In this document: positions 1-8,085 of the stretch, in pieces
Layout of the letters: each line of letters begins with the position of its first letter
Numbering within the stretch: position 1 is the stretch's first letter
Assembly (NCBI RefSeq): GCF_011682175.1
Contig: NZ_WHJG01000023.1
Location: forward strand, 1-64,000
DNA: 64,000 bases
DNA from: Massilia frigida
Lineage (GTDB): Bacteria > Pseudomonadota > Gammaproteobacteria > Burkholderiales > Burkholderiaceae_D
Reading direction: 5' to 3'
Program-made: the position numbers and the translations under genes
Notes under the pieces: generated by a model
What the model was told of the DNA's origin: nothing
Database searches by the model: none
What the model saw: the letters and a program-made list of their open reading frames with translations, nothing else

Positions 1-134
1 TCGTCAACCCCTTCTTTGCTACCGCGTCTCTTTCGGGACGCTCCCAACTGCCTGCTAACTACTTGATTTCGTTAACCCTTTCAGCGGGGAGGCGAACTAT
101 AGCAAAGCCCTCCCCACGCTGGCAAGGACTCTTT
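1..134. other. Non-coding left edge with GC-rich hairpin
   Basis: I see no gene here. Positions 86-92 and 109-115 form a 7-bp GGGGAGG/CCTCCCC hairpin just past the rtcA stop. It could end the rtcBA transcript, but no T-run follows on the minus strand. At the extreme edge the minus strand reads GGTTGACGA, which could be a -35 element of a gene transcribed leftwards out of the window. Confidence 0.3.
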
Positions 135-1157
135 TCACGCCGTCGCACGAACGGTACAGGTGCTGCGCTGTTCGCCCTCTTCCAGCGTGATCGCGACCGG
201 CAGAAAACGGCCGATGATCTCCGCATTGGTGATGGCATGCTGCGAGATCACGTCCGCCGTAAAACTGCCGCCGCCAGCCAGCGCCATCGGCAGCATCATC
301 TGGTCCGCCAGGTGCTCGCCCACCGCCGCCTGGGACGCGATATAGCGGCGCGCTTCGTGCATGGCGTCCTTGGCGACGGTCTCGGCCCTGACCATTTTTT
401 CGCCAAAAGCGCAAAACACCTCGGTCGCATGCTCGTATTCCAGGGTAATGAGCAAGACATTCCCCGGCCCCTGCTCGCCCGGCAATCCACGCATGCGCAG
501 CTGATCGCCGGTCCAGTTCATCCCCAGGCCGACGCATTCCAGTTCGCGCAGCGCAATCGACGCGGGCAACCCTGCCACAATCCCTTCGGCATATCCCTCA
601 ACGCGCGCACCGCGCTCCATCAACGTCAACTGCCGCAATTGTGGGCAGGGAGCGATGGTCGCTACGACGCAGCCGCCACCGGCCGGGTAAAACCCCGAGC
701 GCAGCAACTCGATGTCGATATCGGCACCCATCTTGCGCAGCAAAGGAAGATAGGCGCGCTGCAGAAACTGCGCCGGCGGCGCCATCGGATTATGGGTGCC
801 ACCGCTGACGCGCACCGTCGACGGCCCGTCCGCATGCAGCAATGCCAGCATCACCGTTTGCAGCACCAGCGTGCAGCTGCCGGCCGAGCCGATCGCGAAC
901 TGGTAATCGCCACCCTTGATCGCCTTTGGCGCAAAAACCAGCGTCTGCGAACCCAGTTCCGCCCCGGTGACGGTAGCGCCGCTGATCTGCGTGGCCGCCT
1001 GCACCGCCACCAGATGCTGGCGCAGCAGTCCGGGCTTCTTGCGCCCGGCCCGGATATTCTTGATGCAAAACGCCTGCCCGGTAATCATGGACAAGGTCAG
1101 CGCACTGCGCAGGATTTGTCCGCCGCCTTCGCCGACGGCGCCATCTAATTCAATCAT
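135..1157 (-). CDS. rtcA: RNA 3'-terminal phosphate cyclase RtcA
   Basis: This enzyme converts RNA 3'-phosphates to 2',3'-cyclic phosphates through an enzyme-histidine-AMP intermediate. The 340 residues match the usual family length. The N-terminal signature GEGGGQILR is at residues 9-17. The GEHLADQ segment near residue 287 carries the histidine that is adenylated in the family. It is the last gene of the minus-strand rsr-RNA-rtcB-rtcA operon, 40 bp downstream of the rtcB stop, and is therefore expected to be controlled by RtcR and sigma-54. The start at 1157 gives the canonical MIELDG N-terminus. Confidence 0.96.
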   Translation of the reverse strand: MIELDGAVGEGGGQILRSALTLSMITGQAFCIKNIRAGRKKPGLLRQHLVAVQAATQISGATVTGAELGSQTLVFAPKAIKGGDYQFAIGSAGSCTLVLQTVMLALLHADGPSTVRVSGGTHNPMAPPAQFLQRAYLPLLRKMGADIDIELLRSGFYPAGGGCVVATIAPCPQLRQLTLMERGARVEGYAEGIVAGLPASIALRELECVGLGMNWTGDQLRMRGLPGEQGPGNVLLITLEYEHATEVFCAFGEKMVRAETVAKDAMHEARRYIASQAAVGEHLADQMMLPMALAGGGSFTADVISQHAITNAEIIGRFLPVAITLEEGEQRSTCTVRATA

Positions 1158-1197
1158 CTTTAACTCTTCTTCTTATATATAGTAAGCAGCAGCCGCA

Positions 1198-2433
1198 TCA
1201 ACCTTTGACGCACACCACCTGCTTGAGGATATGGACCACCTCCACCAGATCGCGCTGGGCGTGCATGACCGCGTCGATATCCTTGTACGCCATCGGAATC
1301 TCGTCAATCACATTTTCATCCTTGCGGCACTCCACGCCCTCGGTGGCCTTGATCTGGTCATCGAGCGTGTAACGGCGCTTCGCTTCGGTACGGCTCATGG
1401 TGCGTCCGGCACCGTGGCTGCAGCTGTTGAAGCTGTCCGGATTACCTTTTCCGCGCACGATGAAGCTCTTCGCTCCCATCGACCCCGGGATAATTCCCAG
1501 CTCACCCGGACGGGCCGACACGGCGCCTTTACGGGTAATCAGCACATCTTTACCGAAGTGATGCTCCTTCTGCACATAATTATGGTGGCAGTTCACCGCT
1601 TCCACGTGCGTCTCGAACGGCTTGGTGATCACGGTACGCACCGCCGTGATCAGGTTCTGCATCATCACATCGCGATTGGTGCGCGCAAATTTCTGCGCCC
1701 AGCTGACCGCCTGGATGTAGTCGTTATAGTGCTGCGTACCTTCCGCCAGGTAGGCCAGGTCCTGATCGGGCAGGTTGATGAAGTGCGTACGCATATCCTT
1801 CTTGGCCAGCTCGATGAAGTGGGTACCGATGGCATTACCCACGCCGCGCGAACCCGAATGCAGCATGAACCACACAAAACCTACCTCGTCCAGACACACC
1901 TCGACGAAGTGGTTACCGCTACCCAGGGTACCGAGGTGACGGTAGTTATTCGTGGTTTTCAGCTTCGGCGTTTTCAGGCAGATGGCGTCGAATTCCTCCT
2001 TCAACTGGCCCCAGGCGACATCCACAGCCGCTGGCGGCGTATTCCACGAACCCTCATCGCGGCCACGGAAGCCGCGCGTTTTCGGCGACATACCGTGCGG
2101 GATGGCGCGCTCGATAGCGCTACGCAGGGCGGACAGGTTATCCGGCAGGTCGTTCGCGGTCAGGGTGGTCTTGGCCGCCATCATTCCGCAACCGATATCC
2201 ACGCCCACCGCCGCCGGAATCACCGCACCGAGCGTCGGGATCACGCTACCGATGGTCGAACCTTTACCCAGGTGGACATCCGGCATGACCGCGATATGCT
2301 TGTAAATGAAAGGCATCTTGGCGGTATTGGCCAGCTGCTTCTTGGCCACGTCCTCCACCGGGACGCCTTTGGTCCACATTTTGACATGGCGGCCATCTTC
2401 CACGTTCAGGACATCGTAATTTTCGTTTTTCAT
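1198..2433 (-). CDS. rtcB: RNA-splicing ligase RtcB
   Basis: RtcB is a GTP- and Mn-dependent ligase that joins RNA 2',3'-cyclic phosphate or 3'-phosphate ends to 5'-OH ends. The metal-site segment DIGCGMM, the GSGNHFVE and HSGSRG motifs, CHHNYV, and the SHGAGR loop with the histidine that is guanylylated in the family are all present. Starting at the ATG at 2431-2433 gives 411 residues, as in the E. coli enzyme. The reading frame stays open a further 360 bp upstream, but that stretch is the structured RNA region and is not protein-like. The gene lies between that RNA region and rtcA in one operon. Confidence 0.96.
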   Translation of the reverse strand: MKNENYDVLNVEDGRHVKMWTKGVPVEDVAKKQLANTAKMPFIYKHIAVMPDVHLGKGSTIGSVIPTLGAVIPAAVGVDIGCGMMAAKTTLTANDLPDNLSALRSAIERAIPHGMSPKTRGFRGRDEGSWNTPPAAVDVAWGQLKEEFDAICLKTPKLKTTNNYRHLGTLGSGNHFVEVCLDEVGFVWFMLHSGSRGVGNAIGTHFIELAKKDMRTHFINLPDQDLAYLAEGTQHYNDYIQAVSWAQKFARTNRDVMMQNLITAVRTVITKPFETHVEAVNCHHNYVQKEHHFGKDVLITRKGAVSARPGELGIIPGSMGAKSFIVRGKGNPDSFNSCSHGAGRTMSRTEAKRRYTLDDQIKATEGVECRKDENVIDEIPMAYKDIDAVMHAQRDLVEVVHILKQVVCVKG

Positions 2434-2489
2434 AATTTTTCTCAGTATAAAAGGTGATGACAAGGGTGATGAAATAATGAGCCAGGCAC

Positions 2490-2627
2490 AAGGCCGACCG
2501 GAATCGAACCGGATTTTGCCGAAGCACGCTTCGACGCTCGTCCATGTAATTTCATCCGCATTCATCGAAACAAGGGGGGGCGACAACATCGCCCGGACAT
2601 CTGCTCTACCAATTGAGCTACGGCCGC
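2490..2627 (-). ncRNA. tRNA-like Y RNA (YrlA-type)
   Basis: Read on the minus strand, 2627-2621 and 2496-2490 can pair as an acceptor-like stem (GCGGCCG with CGGCCTT, five good pairs). Positions 2618-2603 form a perfect tRNA-style D arm (GCTC-loop-GAGC), and 2513-2497 a T arm with a TTCGATT loop. Where an anticodon arm should be there is instead about 85 nt of other structure, and no CCA follows. This is the architecture of the tRNA-mimicking module of Salmonella YrlA, a Y RNA bound by the Ro60 orthologue Rsr. The position between rsr and rtcB supports it. The exact RNA ends are inferred. Confidence 0.75.
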
Positions 2628-2630
2628 TCG

Positions 2631-2693
2631 CGCAACCGCCCGGACTCGAACCGGGAACGCAATGTAATCCGGACTGCATTCGCCCTGAAACCA
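2631..2693 (-). ncRNA. Second T-arm-like element, end of a Y RNA-like unit
   Basis: On the minus strand 2655-2639 forms a T arm with a perfect CCCGG/CCGGG stem and TTCGAGT loop, followed by CGGTTGCG. A short ATTACAT motif precedes it, as in the neighbouring tRNA-like RNA. I do not see a matching D arm or acceptor 5' strand, so this may be the 3' part of a Y RNA whose body is the repeat unit upstream, or a decayed copy. It ends 3 nt before the tRNA-like RNA at 2490-2627. Confidence 0.5.
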
Positions 2694-2879
2694 TTCCCGA
2701 CAAGATTGGCAGGACACTTGTTGCCGGCATAACGCCAAAGCACAACATCGATGTAGTCCTTGCCCGCATTCGGGGTAAAACGATTGAGCACAATGCGACA
2801 AAAGATCCGATGCGAAGTAAATTTTGGAAGATGTATTCGCATCAAGCATTCGCACTGCACTCAAAACCTGTACAACAAA
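2694..2879 (-). ncRNA. Structured repeat unit 1 (putative Y RNA body)
   Basis: This is one of two adjacent copies with a period of 186 bp. On the minus strand it begins with a long hairpin: TTGAGTGCAG at the start pairs with the TGTGCTCAA segment near 2785, and an inner GATGCGAA/TTCGCATC stem closes a loop. A second hairpin follows, with arms around 2760 and 2710 (AGGAC with GTCCT) closing a GC-rich inner stem. It has no plausible protein. A Y RNA identity is inferred from its position inside the rsr-rtcB operon. Confidence 0.6.
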
Positions 2880-3058
2880 TTCCCGACAAGGTTCGGCAGG
2901 ACATCAGCTGCCGGCGCCAAGCCAAAAGCAGCTCCCTATGTAGTCCTGCCCGCATTCGGGGTAAAACGATTGAGCACAGTGCGACAAAGAGTCGATGCGA
3001 AATGGAACATGGGAAAATGTATTCGCATCTGCATTCGCGCTGCACTCAAAACCGGTAC
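2880..3058 (-). ncRNA. Structured repeat unit 2 (putative Y RNA body)
   Basis: This is the second copy of the 186-bp unit, starting 11 bp after the rsr stop on the minus strand. Both hairpins seen in unit 1 are kept despite many substitutions. The second one has GGCAGGAC pairing with GTCCTGCC and an inner AGCTGC/GCAGCT stem. Paired changes between the copies, such as AGCTGC/GCAGCT against TGTTG/CAACA, suggest that structure rather than sequence is preserved. Confidence 0.6.
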
Positions 3059-3069
3059 GTCAACTTTCC

Positions 3070-4623
3070 TTACTCCAGCGCGATCGATTCGATCTCGCCC
3101 ACCCAGTGCCCGGCGCCCAGCTGGCCGGCCGAAAATGCAGCGATGATCTTGAATACGTCGTCCGAAAAACCACCCACATTCAATACATCGGCACGCTCCG
3201 CCGCCTGGCTGGTACTGTTCGGCGTGCAGTCGATGCACACCAGCCGCGCCGCCGGATTGCGCTCCTTGAACACCGCCCATTGCGCCATCGTTGCCGTGGC
3301 ACCCGCACGCTGGTCGATCCACGATTCATTGTCGGACACATACACCACCAGGTCGGCCATCACCTTCTGCTTGTTCATCTGCGCCAGCGGAGCACTGCAA
3401 TTGGTACCGCCACCGCCTATCGCCGCCAACTTCTGCGCATTGGTCATGACCGTATCGCGGGCATTCAGGTCGCACACCCGCACATAATTCTCGAATGGCA
3501 GCACCAGCGCATCCGGATTCTTGCGCAGCATGGCCGCCGCAATCAGTCCGGCCACATCGATACAGCGCACCGTCGAGGTGGCCGTACCACGGTAACCCGA
3601 CACCGGCGACTGCATCGATCCCGACACATCCGGGCAAATCACCACCTTGCCTTCGACCTTGGGCACATTGGCGAGCGACAGCTCCAGCGCATCCTGCAGG
3701 GCGTCGCTGATGGCCCGCGGCACGTCGTTTGACGCGGCCATATACGCCGACATCAACTGATAAGGAAACACCCCCGCCCTGGCAATCGCCTCCGGATCGC
3801 GCAGCTTATCGGCGATCACTTCGATCATGCCGGGCAACGCATACACGCCATTGCGCCCGAACGTATTCAGATTCATGCGCACCATGTGCCAGCCGCCCTG
3901 GCGCGCAATCTGCGCCCACGCCTGCGCCGACAATGTCAGCGACGTCAGCATCTGAAACGGCACTTCCGGCACGGGCTGCGACTGGTCGGCCTTATATGCC
4001 TCGAACGCCTTGAGCGCATCCGGCAGCGCCTCCGCATTGAACGGTTTGCCGATCAACCAGGCGAAAAACGCTTCACGCCAGGCTTGCGATGGCTTCGGAT
4101 GCACCATCTTCACCACATCGCCCAGCGAAGGCATATTCCCGATCGACGCCGACAGCAGCTCTTTTTCCGAAGCGCGGTTCAACCATTGCTGCACCAGCTT
4201 TTTCGGCCGCGTGCCCAGCGATTTACGGCCCGCCGCGCCGGAGCGGATGATCTGCACCACATTGCGCAGCATCTTGCCGTTATTGACGACCCGGCGGAAC
4301 ACTGGCGTCAGTTCCGGCGCGCCCTTGGCGGCCAGCACGGCCGTCAGCAGCGCCGGCATATCCTTCATATAACCACGTTCGCGGCAGTAAATCGCCGTTT
4401 GCGCGATGAATTTGGTATCGACGTTTTCGCACAGTTCCAGCACCGTTGCCAGCTGCGATTGCGCATTGACGTAGTACGTCGAATTCAAGCAACCGGTGGC
4501 CGCATACTGCGCCAGCTGGTGCCGCGGCGTCATGCTGTAAGCCGCTGCGCCTGCCGAATTAAGACCGTCGGCACGAGGGACAAAGATTCCCTTCAAGGTC
4601 TGGAACAACTGTGCGTTTGCCAT
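3070..4623 (-). CDS. rsr: Ro60 orthologue Rsr (TROVE + vWA domains)
   Basis: The protein is a ring-shaped RNA-binding protein of the Ro60 family, which binds Y RNAs and misfolded RNAs and, in studied bacteria, directs exonucleases. The N-terminal two thirds is a TROVE HEAT-like domain. The C-terminal third is a von Willebrand A domain with MIDAS residues in DVSGSM, GGGTNCS and VYVSDNES. The ATG at 4621-4623 is preceded by a good GAGGAAG ribosome site and gives 517 residues; the longer frame starts upstream of the mapped promoter and is rejected. It heads the operon with the Y RNA-like region and rtcBA. Confidence 0.95.
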   Translation of the reverse strand: MANAQLFQTLKGIFVPRADGLNSAGAAAYSMTPRHQLAQYAATGCLNSTYYVNAQSQLATVLELCENVDTKFIAQTAIYCRERGYMKDMPALLTAVLAAKGAPELTPVFRRVVNNGKMLRNVVQIIRSGAAGRKSLGTRPKKLVQQWLNRASEKELLSASIGNMPSLGDVVKMVHPKPSQAWREAFFAWLIGKPFNAEALPDALKAFEAYKADQSQPVPEVPFQMLTSLTLSAQAWAQIARQGGWHMVRMNLNTFGRNGVYALPGMIEVIADKLRDPEAIARAGVFPYQLMSAYMAASNDVPRAISDALQDALELSLANVPKVEGKVVICPDVSGSMQSPVSGYRGTATSTVRCIDVAGLIAAAMLRKNPDALVLPFENYVRVCDLNARDTVMTNAQKLAAIGGGGTNCSAPLAQMNKQKVMADLVVYVSDNESWIDQRAGATATMAQWAVFKERNPAARLVCIDCTPNSTSQAAERADVLNVGGFSDDVFKIIAAFSAGQLGAGHWVGEIESIALE

Positions 4624-4661
4624 TTTTACTTCCTCACTAATCTCGTTTGTATCTCCTCTAT

Positions 4662-4677
4662 TGCAAATGCTGTGCCA
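4662..4677 (-). promoter_or_regulatory. Sigma-54 (-24/-12) promoter of rsr-rtcBA
   Basis: On the minus strand the site reads TGGCACAGCATTTGCA, a near-perfect match to TGGCAC-N5-TTGCA with GG and GC exactly 10 bp apart. The expected start of transcription is near 4650, about 27 bp before the rsr ATG. The divergent neighbour is the sigma-54 activator RtcR, so control by it is strongly implied. A perfect inverted repeat GATAA-A-TTATC at 4782-4792 is one candidate activator site, but this is a guess. Confidence 0.9.
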
Positions 4678-4817
4678 GGTCCGCAGCCAGCTCAGCCAGA
4701 ACAACGCAAGTCCTTGATTTAAAAAAGATTATCAATTTCTCAAGCAAGAACAGCAAGAAATGGACAAGCAGACAACCCCGTGATAAATTATCCGACCAGA
4801 TAAAACTTTATACGGAT

Positions 4818-6428
4818 ATGAAACAGAAACGCATCGTAGTCATCGGTTTCGTCGGCACCCAGCTCGACAGCGGCAAAGGTCCGGCGCGCTGGGAGAAGTG
4901 GCGCCCCAGCATCGCCATCACCCAGCACGAGGAATACGCGGTCGATCGCTTCGAGATGCTCTTCAGCGGCAAATTCGGCCCGCTGGTCGACGCGGTCACG
5001 GCCGACATCGCCGCAGTCTCGCCGGAAACCACGGTCGTCCCGCACCACATTCCGATCAGCGACGCCTGGGATTTCGGCGAGGTCTACGGCGCCCTGTTCG
5101 ACTTCGCCAAGACTTACCCTTTCGATCCGGATAACGAGGATTACTGGATCCACATCACCACCGGCACCCACGTCGTGCAGATCTGCATGTTCCTGATGAC
5201 CGAAGCGCGCTTCTTCCCCGGCCGCCTGCTGCAAAGCTCGCCGCCACGGCGCCAGTCCAGCACGGAGCCGGGCAGCTACGCGCTGATCGACCTGGACCTC
5301 TCGCGCTACGACCAGATCGCCCAGCGCTTTTCGCGCGAGCAAGCCGAAGGCGTGGCTTTCCTCAAGTCCGGCATCGCCACCCGCAACGCCCGCTTCAACA
5401 CCATGATCGACGAGATCGAGCGCGTTGCCATCAAGTCGCGCGCGCCCATGCTGCTGATGGGCCCGACCGGCGCCGGCAAGTCCTTCCTGGCACGGCGCGT
5501 CTACGAATTGAAGAAGACGCGCCACCAGCTCGACGGCAAATTCGTCGAGCTCAACTGCGCCACCCTGCACGGCGACGGCGCCGCCTCGACCCTGTTCGGC
5601 CACGTCAAAGGTTCCTTCACGGGCGCCGCCGCCGACCGCCCGGGCTTGCTGCGCAGCGCGCACAAGGGCTTGCTGTTCCTCGATGAAATCGGCGAACTGG
5701 GGCCGGATGAACAGGCGATGCTGCTCAAGGCCATCGAAGAAAAGCGCTTTCATCCGGTCGGCAGCGACAACGAAGTGCAGAGCGACTTCCAGCTCATCGC
5801 CGGCACCAACCGCGATCTCGCCAGCGATGTCGTGGCCGGGCGCTTCCGCGAAGACTTGTACGCCCGCATCAATTTATGGACCTACGCCCTGCCCGGCCTG
5901 GTCGACCGGCCCGAAGACATCGAGCCCAACCTGGTCTACCAGTTGAACCAGTTCAGCCAGGAGTACGGCCAAATGGTGCGCTTCAACAAGGAAGCGCGCG
6001 AACGCTACATGCGCTTCGCGATGTCGCCCGACGCCGTCTGGGCCGGCAACTTCCGCGACCTGTCGGCCTCGGTGACCAGGATGGCCACCTTGGCCGAGGC
6101 CGGCGGCATTTCGGAAAGCATCGTCAGCGCCGAAGTGGCGCGGCTGCAAAAACTGTGGCACCACTACACGCGCGCGCCAAGCGCGGCCGAGGTCGACCTG
6201 GTCGAACTGATGGGTGACGAGGCCGCCGCCGGCCTCGACCTGTTCGACGCCATCCAACTGGCCGCCGTGGTCAAGGTATGCCGCCAGTCCACCACCTTGT
6301 CCGATGCGGGGCGCAAGCTGTTTGCCGTCTCGCGCAGCGCCAAAAGCAAACCGAACGATGCCGACCGCCTGAAGAAATTCCTGGCGCGTTTTTCCCTGGA
6401 ATGGGACCAGGTTTCCGGCAAATCGTAA
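4818..6428 (+). CDS. rtcR: RtcR, CARF-domain sigma-54 transcriptional activator
   Basis: RtcR activates the rsr-rtcBA operon when it senses RNA damage products. The N-terminal ~180 residues are the CARF-like regulatory domain (VVIGFVGTQLD start). The AAA+ domain follows, with Walker A GPTGAGKS, the sigma-54-contacting loop as GSFTGA, and Walker B LLFLDEIGEL. A C-terminal DNA-binding region ends the protein. The ATG at 4818 gives 536 residues, close to E. coli RtcR (532), and the frame upstream of it lacks family similarity. It is transcribed away from rsr, sharing the intergenic regulatory region. Confidence 0.96.
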   Translation: MKQKRIVVIGFVGTQLDSGKGPARWEKWRPSIAITQHEEYAVDRFEMLFSGKFGPLVDAVTADIAAVSPETTVVPHHIPISDAWDFGEVYGALFDFAKTYPFDPDNEDYWIHITTGTHVVQICMFLMTEARFFPGRLLQSSPPRRQSSTEPGSYALIDLDLSRYDQIAQRFSREQAEGVAFLKSGIATRNARFNTMIDEIERVAIKSRAPMLLMGPTGAGKSFLARRVYELKKTRHQLDGKFVELNCATLHGDGAASTLFGHVKGSFTGAAADRPGLLRSAHKGLLFLDEIGELGPDEQAMLLKAIEEKRFHPVGSDNEVQSDFQLIAGTNRDLASDVVAGRFREDLYARINLWTYALPGLVDRPEDIEPNLVYQLNQFSQEYGQMVRFNKEARERYMRFAMSPDAVWAGNFRDLSASVTRMATLAEAGGISESIVSAEVARLQKLWHHYTRAPSAAEVDLVELMGDEAAAGLDLFDAIQLAAVVKVCRQSTTLSDAGRKLFAVSRSAKSKPNDADRLKKFLARFSLEWDQVSGKS

Positions 6429-6552
6429 ACCGAGCGCTCTGTCGGTATTGTCTGGGAAACAACACCTATCACTAAAAATGGTTGTATTGGCGTCATTTCC
6501 TGATGTATTCTGCATACATATGCTTCATGCATATTTAGCGCAATGCTAAGGC

Positions 6553-6756
6553 GTTATCGGGAGAGTCTGTCGGTTACAAGCTGGTCTTGTATGCCGGCGG
6601 CGCCGAAGGAGCAACCGCCCCGGAATCTCTCAGGCCCAAGGACCGATAACCCATTTGAACTCTGAAGAGCCACCGGAATTCGTCATCCGGTGCACCGAAG
6701 GAGCAAACCGTCCACGCATCGCGCGTTGCCGGTGAATCTCTCAGGTCCAGCACAGA
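6553..6756 (+). promoter_or_regulatory. Tandem glycine riboswitch
   Basis: Two consecutive glycine aptamers are visible. Aptamer 1 (6553-6650) is closed by a perfect 8-bp P1 (GTTATCGG with CCGATAAC). Aptamer 2 (6660-6756) is closed by CTCTG/CAGAG. Both contain the conserved CCGAAGGAGCAA and AATCTCTCAGG segments. A hairpin at 6764-6786 follows without a T-run, so control may be at translation. The only gene downstream is a decayed D-amino-acid dehydrogenase, so the switch may now regulate nothing useful. Confidence 0.93.
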
Positions 6757-6821
6757 GGGGGTATCCGACGCGCACCAGCGCGCGGACTCTCCTATCGACG
6801 TTTCTGGAACCCGGACGACAC

Positions 6822-7181
6822 ATGAAAACCATTGCAGTAATTGGCGGCGGCATCACCGGCGTCAGGACCGCTTACGCCCTGGCGAAACGTGGCTTTGCCA
6901 CGACGCTGCTCGAAAAACATCGCTGCGCGGCGATGGAAACCTGGTTCGCCAACGGCGGCCAGCTGCCGGCCTCCAACGCGGGCCTGGGGACGGATCGCTT
7001 CCGCATGGCCGGCACGGCCGAATGCAATGGCGTTATGCGCGACATCCGGGTCGGCCAGGGCACATCGCCCTGCGTCTTCTACAACACGGGCCACGGCCAT
7101 CCGGGCTGGCCCCTGTCGGCCGTCAGCGCCGACATGATCGGCGACTTGATGCGCCGCTCCCTCGATTTCCCAACGCACTGA
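6822..7181 (+). pseudogene. Internally deleted FAD-dependent D-amino-acid dehydrogenase (DadA-like) remnant
   Basis: The 119-residue frame stitches together three parts of a ~430-residue DadA-like flavoenzyme. Residues 1-53 are the N-terminal Rossmann part (GGGITG, then FANGGQL). Next comes a short piece (DRFRMAGTAE, NG, RDIR), then the C-terminal FAD-contact region (VFYNTGHGH, GW, SADMIGD). At least two large internal segments are missing, yet the frame is kept. The substrate domain is gone, so I do not expect activity. The upstream glycine riboswitch suggests the intact ancestor handled glycine or a related amino acid. Confidence 0.85.
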
Positions 7182-7238
7182 CAAGGTGCGTTGACACCGG
7201 TGTCCGGCATGCCTGCATGCCTTGTTGTTGCAGTACCC

Positions 7239-7265
7239 ACCCCGTTTGGACAGGCGGGGTTTTTG
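7239..7265 (+). terminator. Rho-independent terminator after the dadA-like remnant
   Basis: ACCCCG at 7239-7244 pairs with CGGGGT at 7255-7260, followed by a T-run. It ends the riboswitch transcript and separates it from the next gene. Confidence 0.8.
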
Positions 7266-7293
7266 TATCAACCAATGTGAGGAGAACTCGATA

Positions 7294-8040
7294 ATGCAAA
7301 CAAAAATGCTCTCAACCCGCACCATGCTCGCCGCCCTGCTGTGCGGCGCCAGCCTGGCCCTGGCCGGCGCGCCGGCAATGGCCCAGTCGGATGGAATCAG
7401 CACCTTCAAAGCGGTGCCCAAGCGCGCCGCGGCGGCGGCGCAGGCCGCGGCCCAGCGCGACCTCGCCCAGTTTGTGTCACAGCAGATGCAGCTGCGCGGC
7501 ACCAGCGGCACGCCAGTCGACTTCCCGCTTGAAATCAACGACATGCAGGATCTGAAGGACGCCAAGATCGGCTACGGCTTCCCGGTCTACACGATCGATC
7601 CGAACGAACTGCTGGCAGGGCGCGGCAGCATGAAGCAGATGGCCAAGGCCACTGGCCAGTGGCGCTTCGTGATTCTGCTGAACCAGCGCCCGATCGGCAT
7701 GGCGACGGTGGAGCTCAATAACGGGAACTACGAAACGGTCGCCTATGGCGCCGCCGTACTGGCGAAGGATGTGGATGCATCGATGGGCTACTACGGCGAT
7801 GCTGAGCGCAGCAATGTGCGCTTCGTGCGCATCTACCAGGCGCGCTCGGACCTGCTCGAAGTGGTTGGACGCGATGATGGCCGCACCCGCTACGCGCCAT
7901 TGCATTCGGCACGCGAATCGCTGCTGATGCAGCAGCGTTCCGTCAAGGAAGGCAAAGCCAGCGAAGCGCTGATGGACGAGGCAGACATCCTGCAGCCGCT
8001 GCGCAGCGCGGTCAAGCAAACCATGGACGCCTCGAAGTAA
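7294..8040 (+). CDS. Exported protein of unknown function
   Basis: The 248-residue protein begins with a clear Sec signal peptide (cleavage likely after APAMAQ, near residue 30). An alanine-rich helical stretch follows, then a globular region with a YGFPVYTIDP segment and a QWRFVILLNQRPIGMATVE strand-rich part. I do not recognise the family. The start has a strong GAGGAGA ribosome site. A secreted cysteine-protease-like gene follows 45 bp downstream in the same direction, so the two are probably co-transcribed. The protein could be a partner, chaperone or inhibitor of the protease, but this rests only on adjacency. Confidence 0.85.
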   Translation: MQTKMLSTRTMLAALLCGASLALAGAPAMAQSDGISTFKAVPKRAAAAAQAAAQRDLAQFVSQQMQLRGTSGTPVDFPLEINDMQDLKDAKIGYGFPVYTIDPNELLAGRGSMKQMAKATGQWRFVILLNQRPIGMATVELNNGNYETVAYGAAVLAKDVDASMGYYGDAERSNVRFVRIYQARSDLLEVVGRDDGRTRYAPLHSARESLLMQQRSVKEGKASEALMDEADILQPLRSAVKQTMDASK

Positions 8041-8085
8041 GCCCGGCATCGGCTACACCATCCTTAGAACGAATCAGGAGATAAC

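Noticed and set aside
1..20. Promoter of an rRNA operon leaving the window to the left
   Set aside because: Only a TTGAC-like element at the edge is visible, with no -10 and no rRNA sequence, so it cannot be supported.
2490..2655. Two ordinary tRNA genes between rtcB and rsr
   Set aside because: The T and D arms are tRNA-like, but there is no anticodon arm, the acceptor pairing is incomplete and CCA is missing. A tRNA-mimicking Y RNA fits better.
2694..3058. CRISPR array
   Set aside because: There are only two long (about 180 bp) copies with internal hairpins, no short regular repeats and no cas genes.
2477..3487. Long plus-strand ORFs across the Y RNA region and the end of rsr
   Set aside because: They are shadows of the structured RNA and of rsr; their translations are low-quality and have no ribosome sites.
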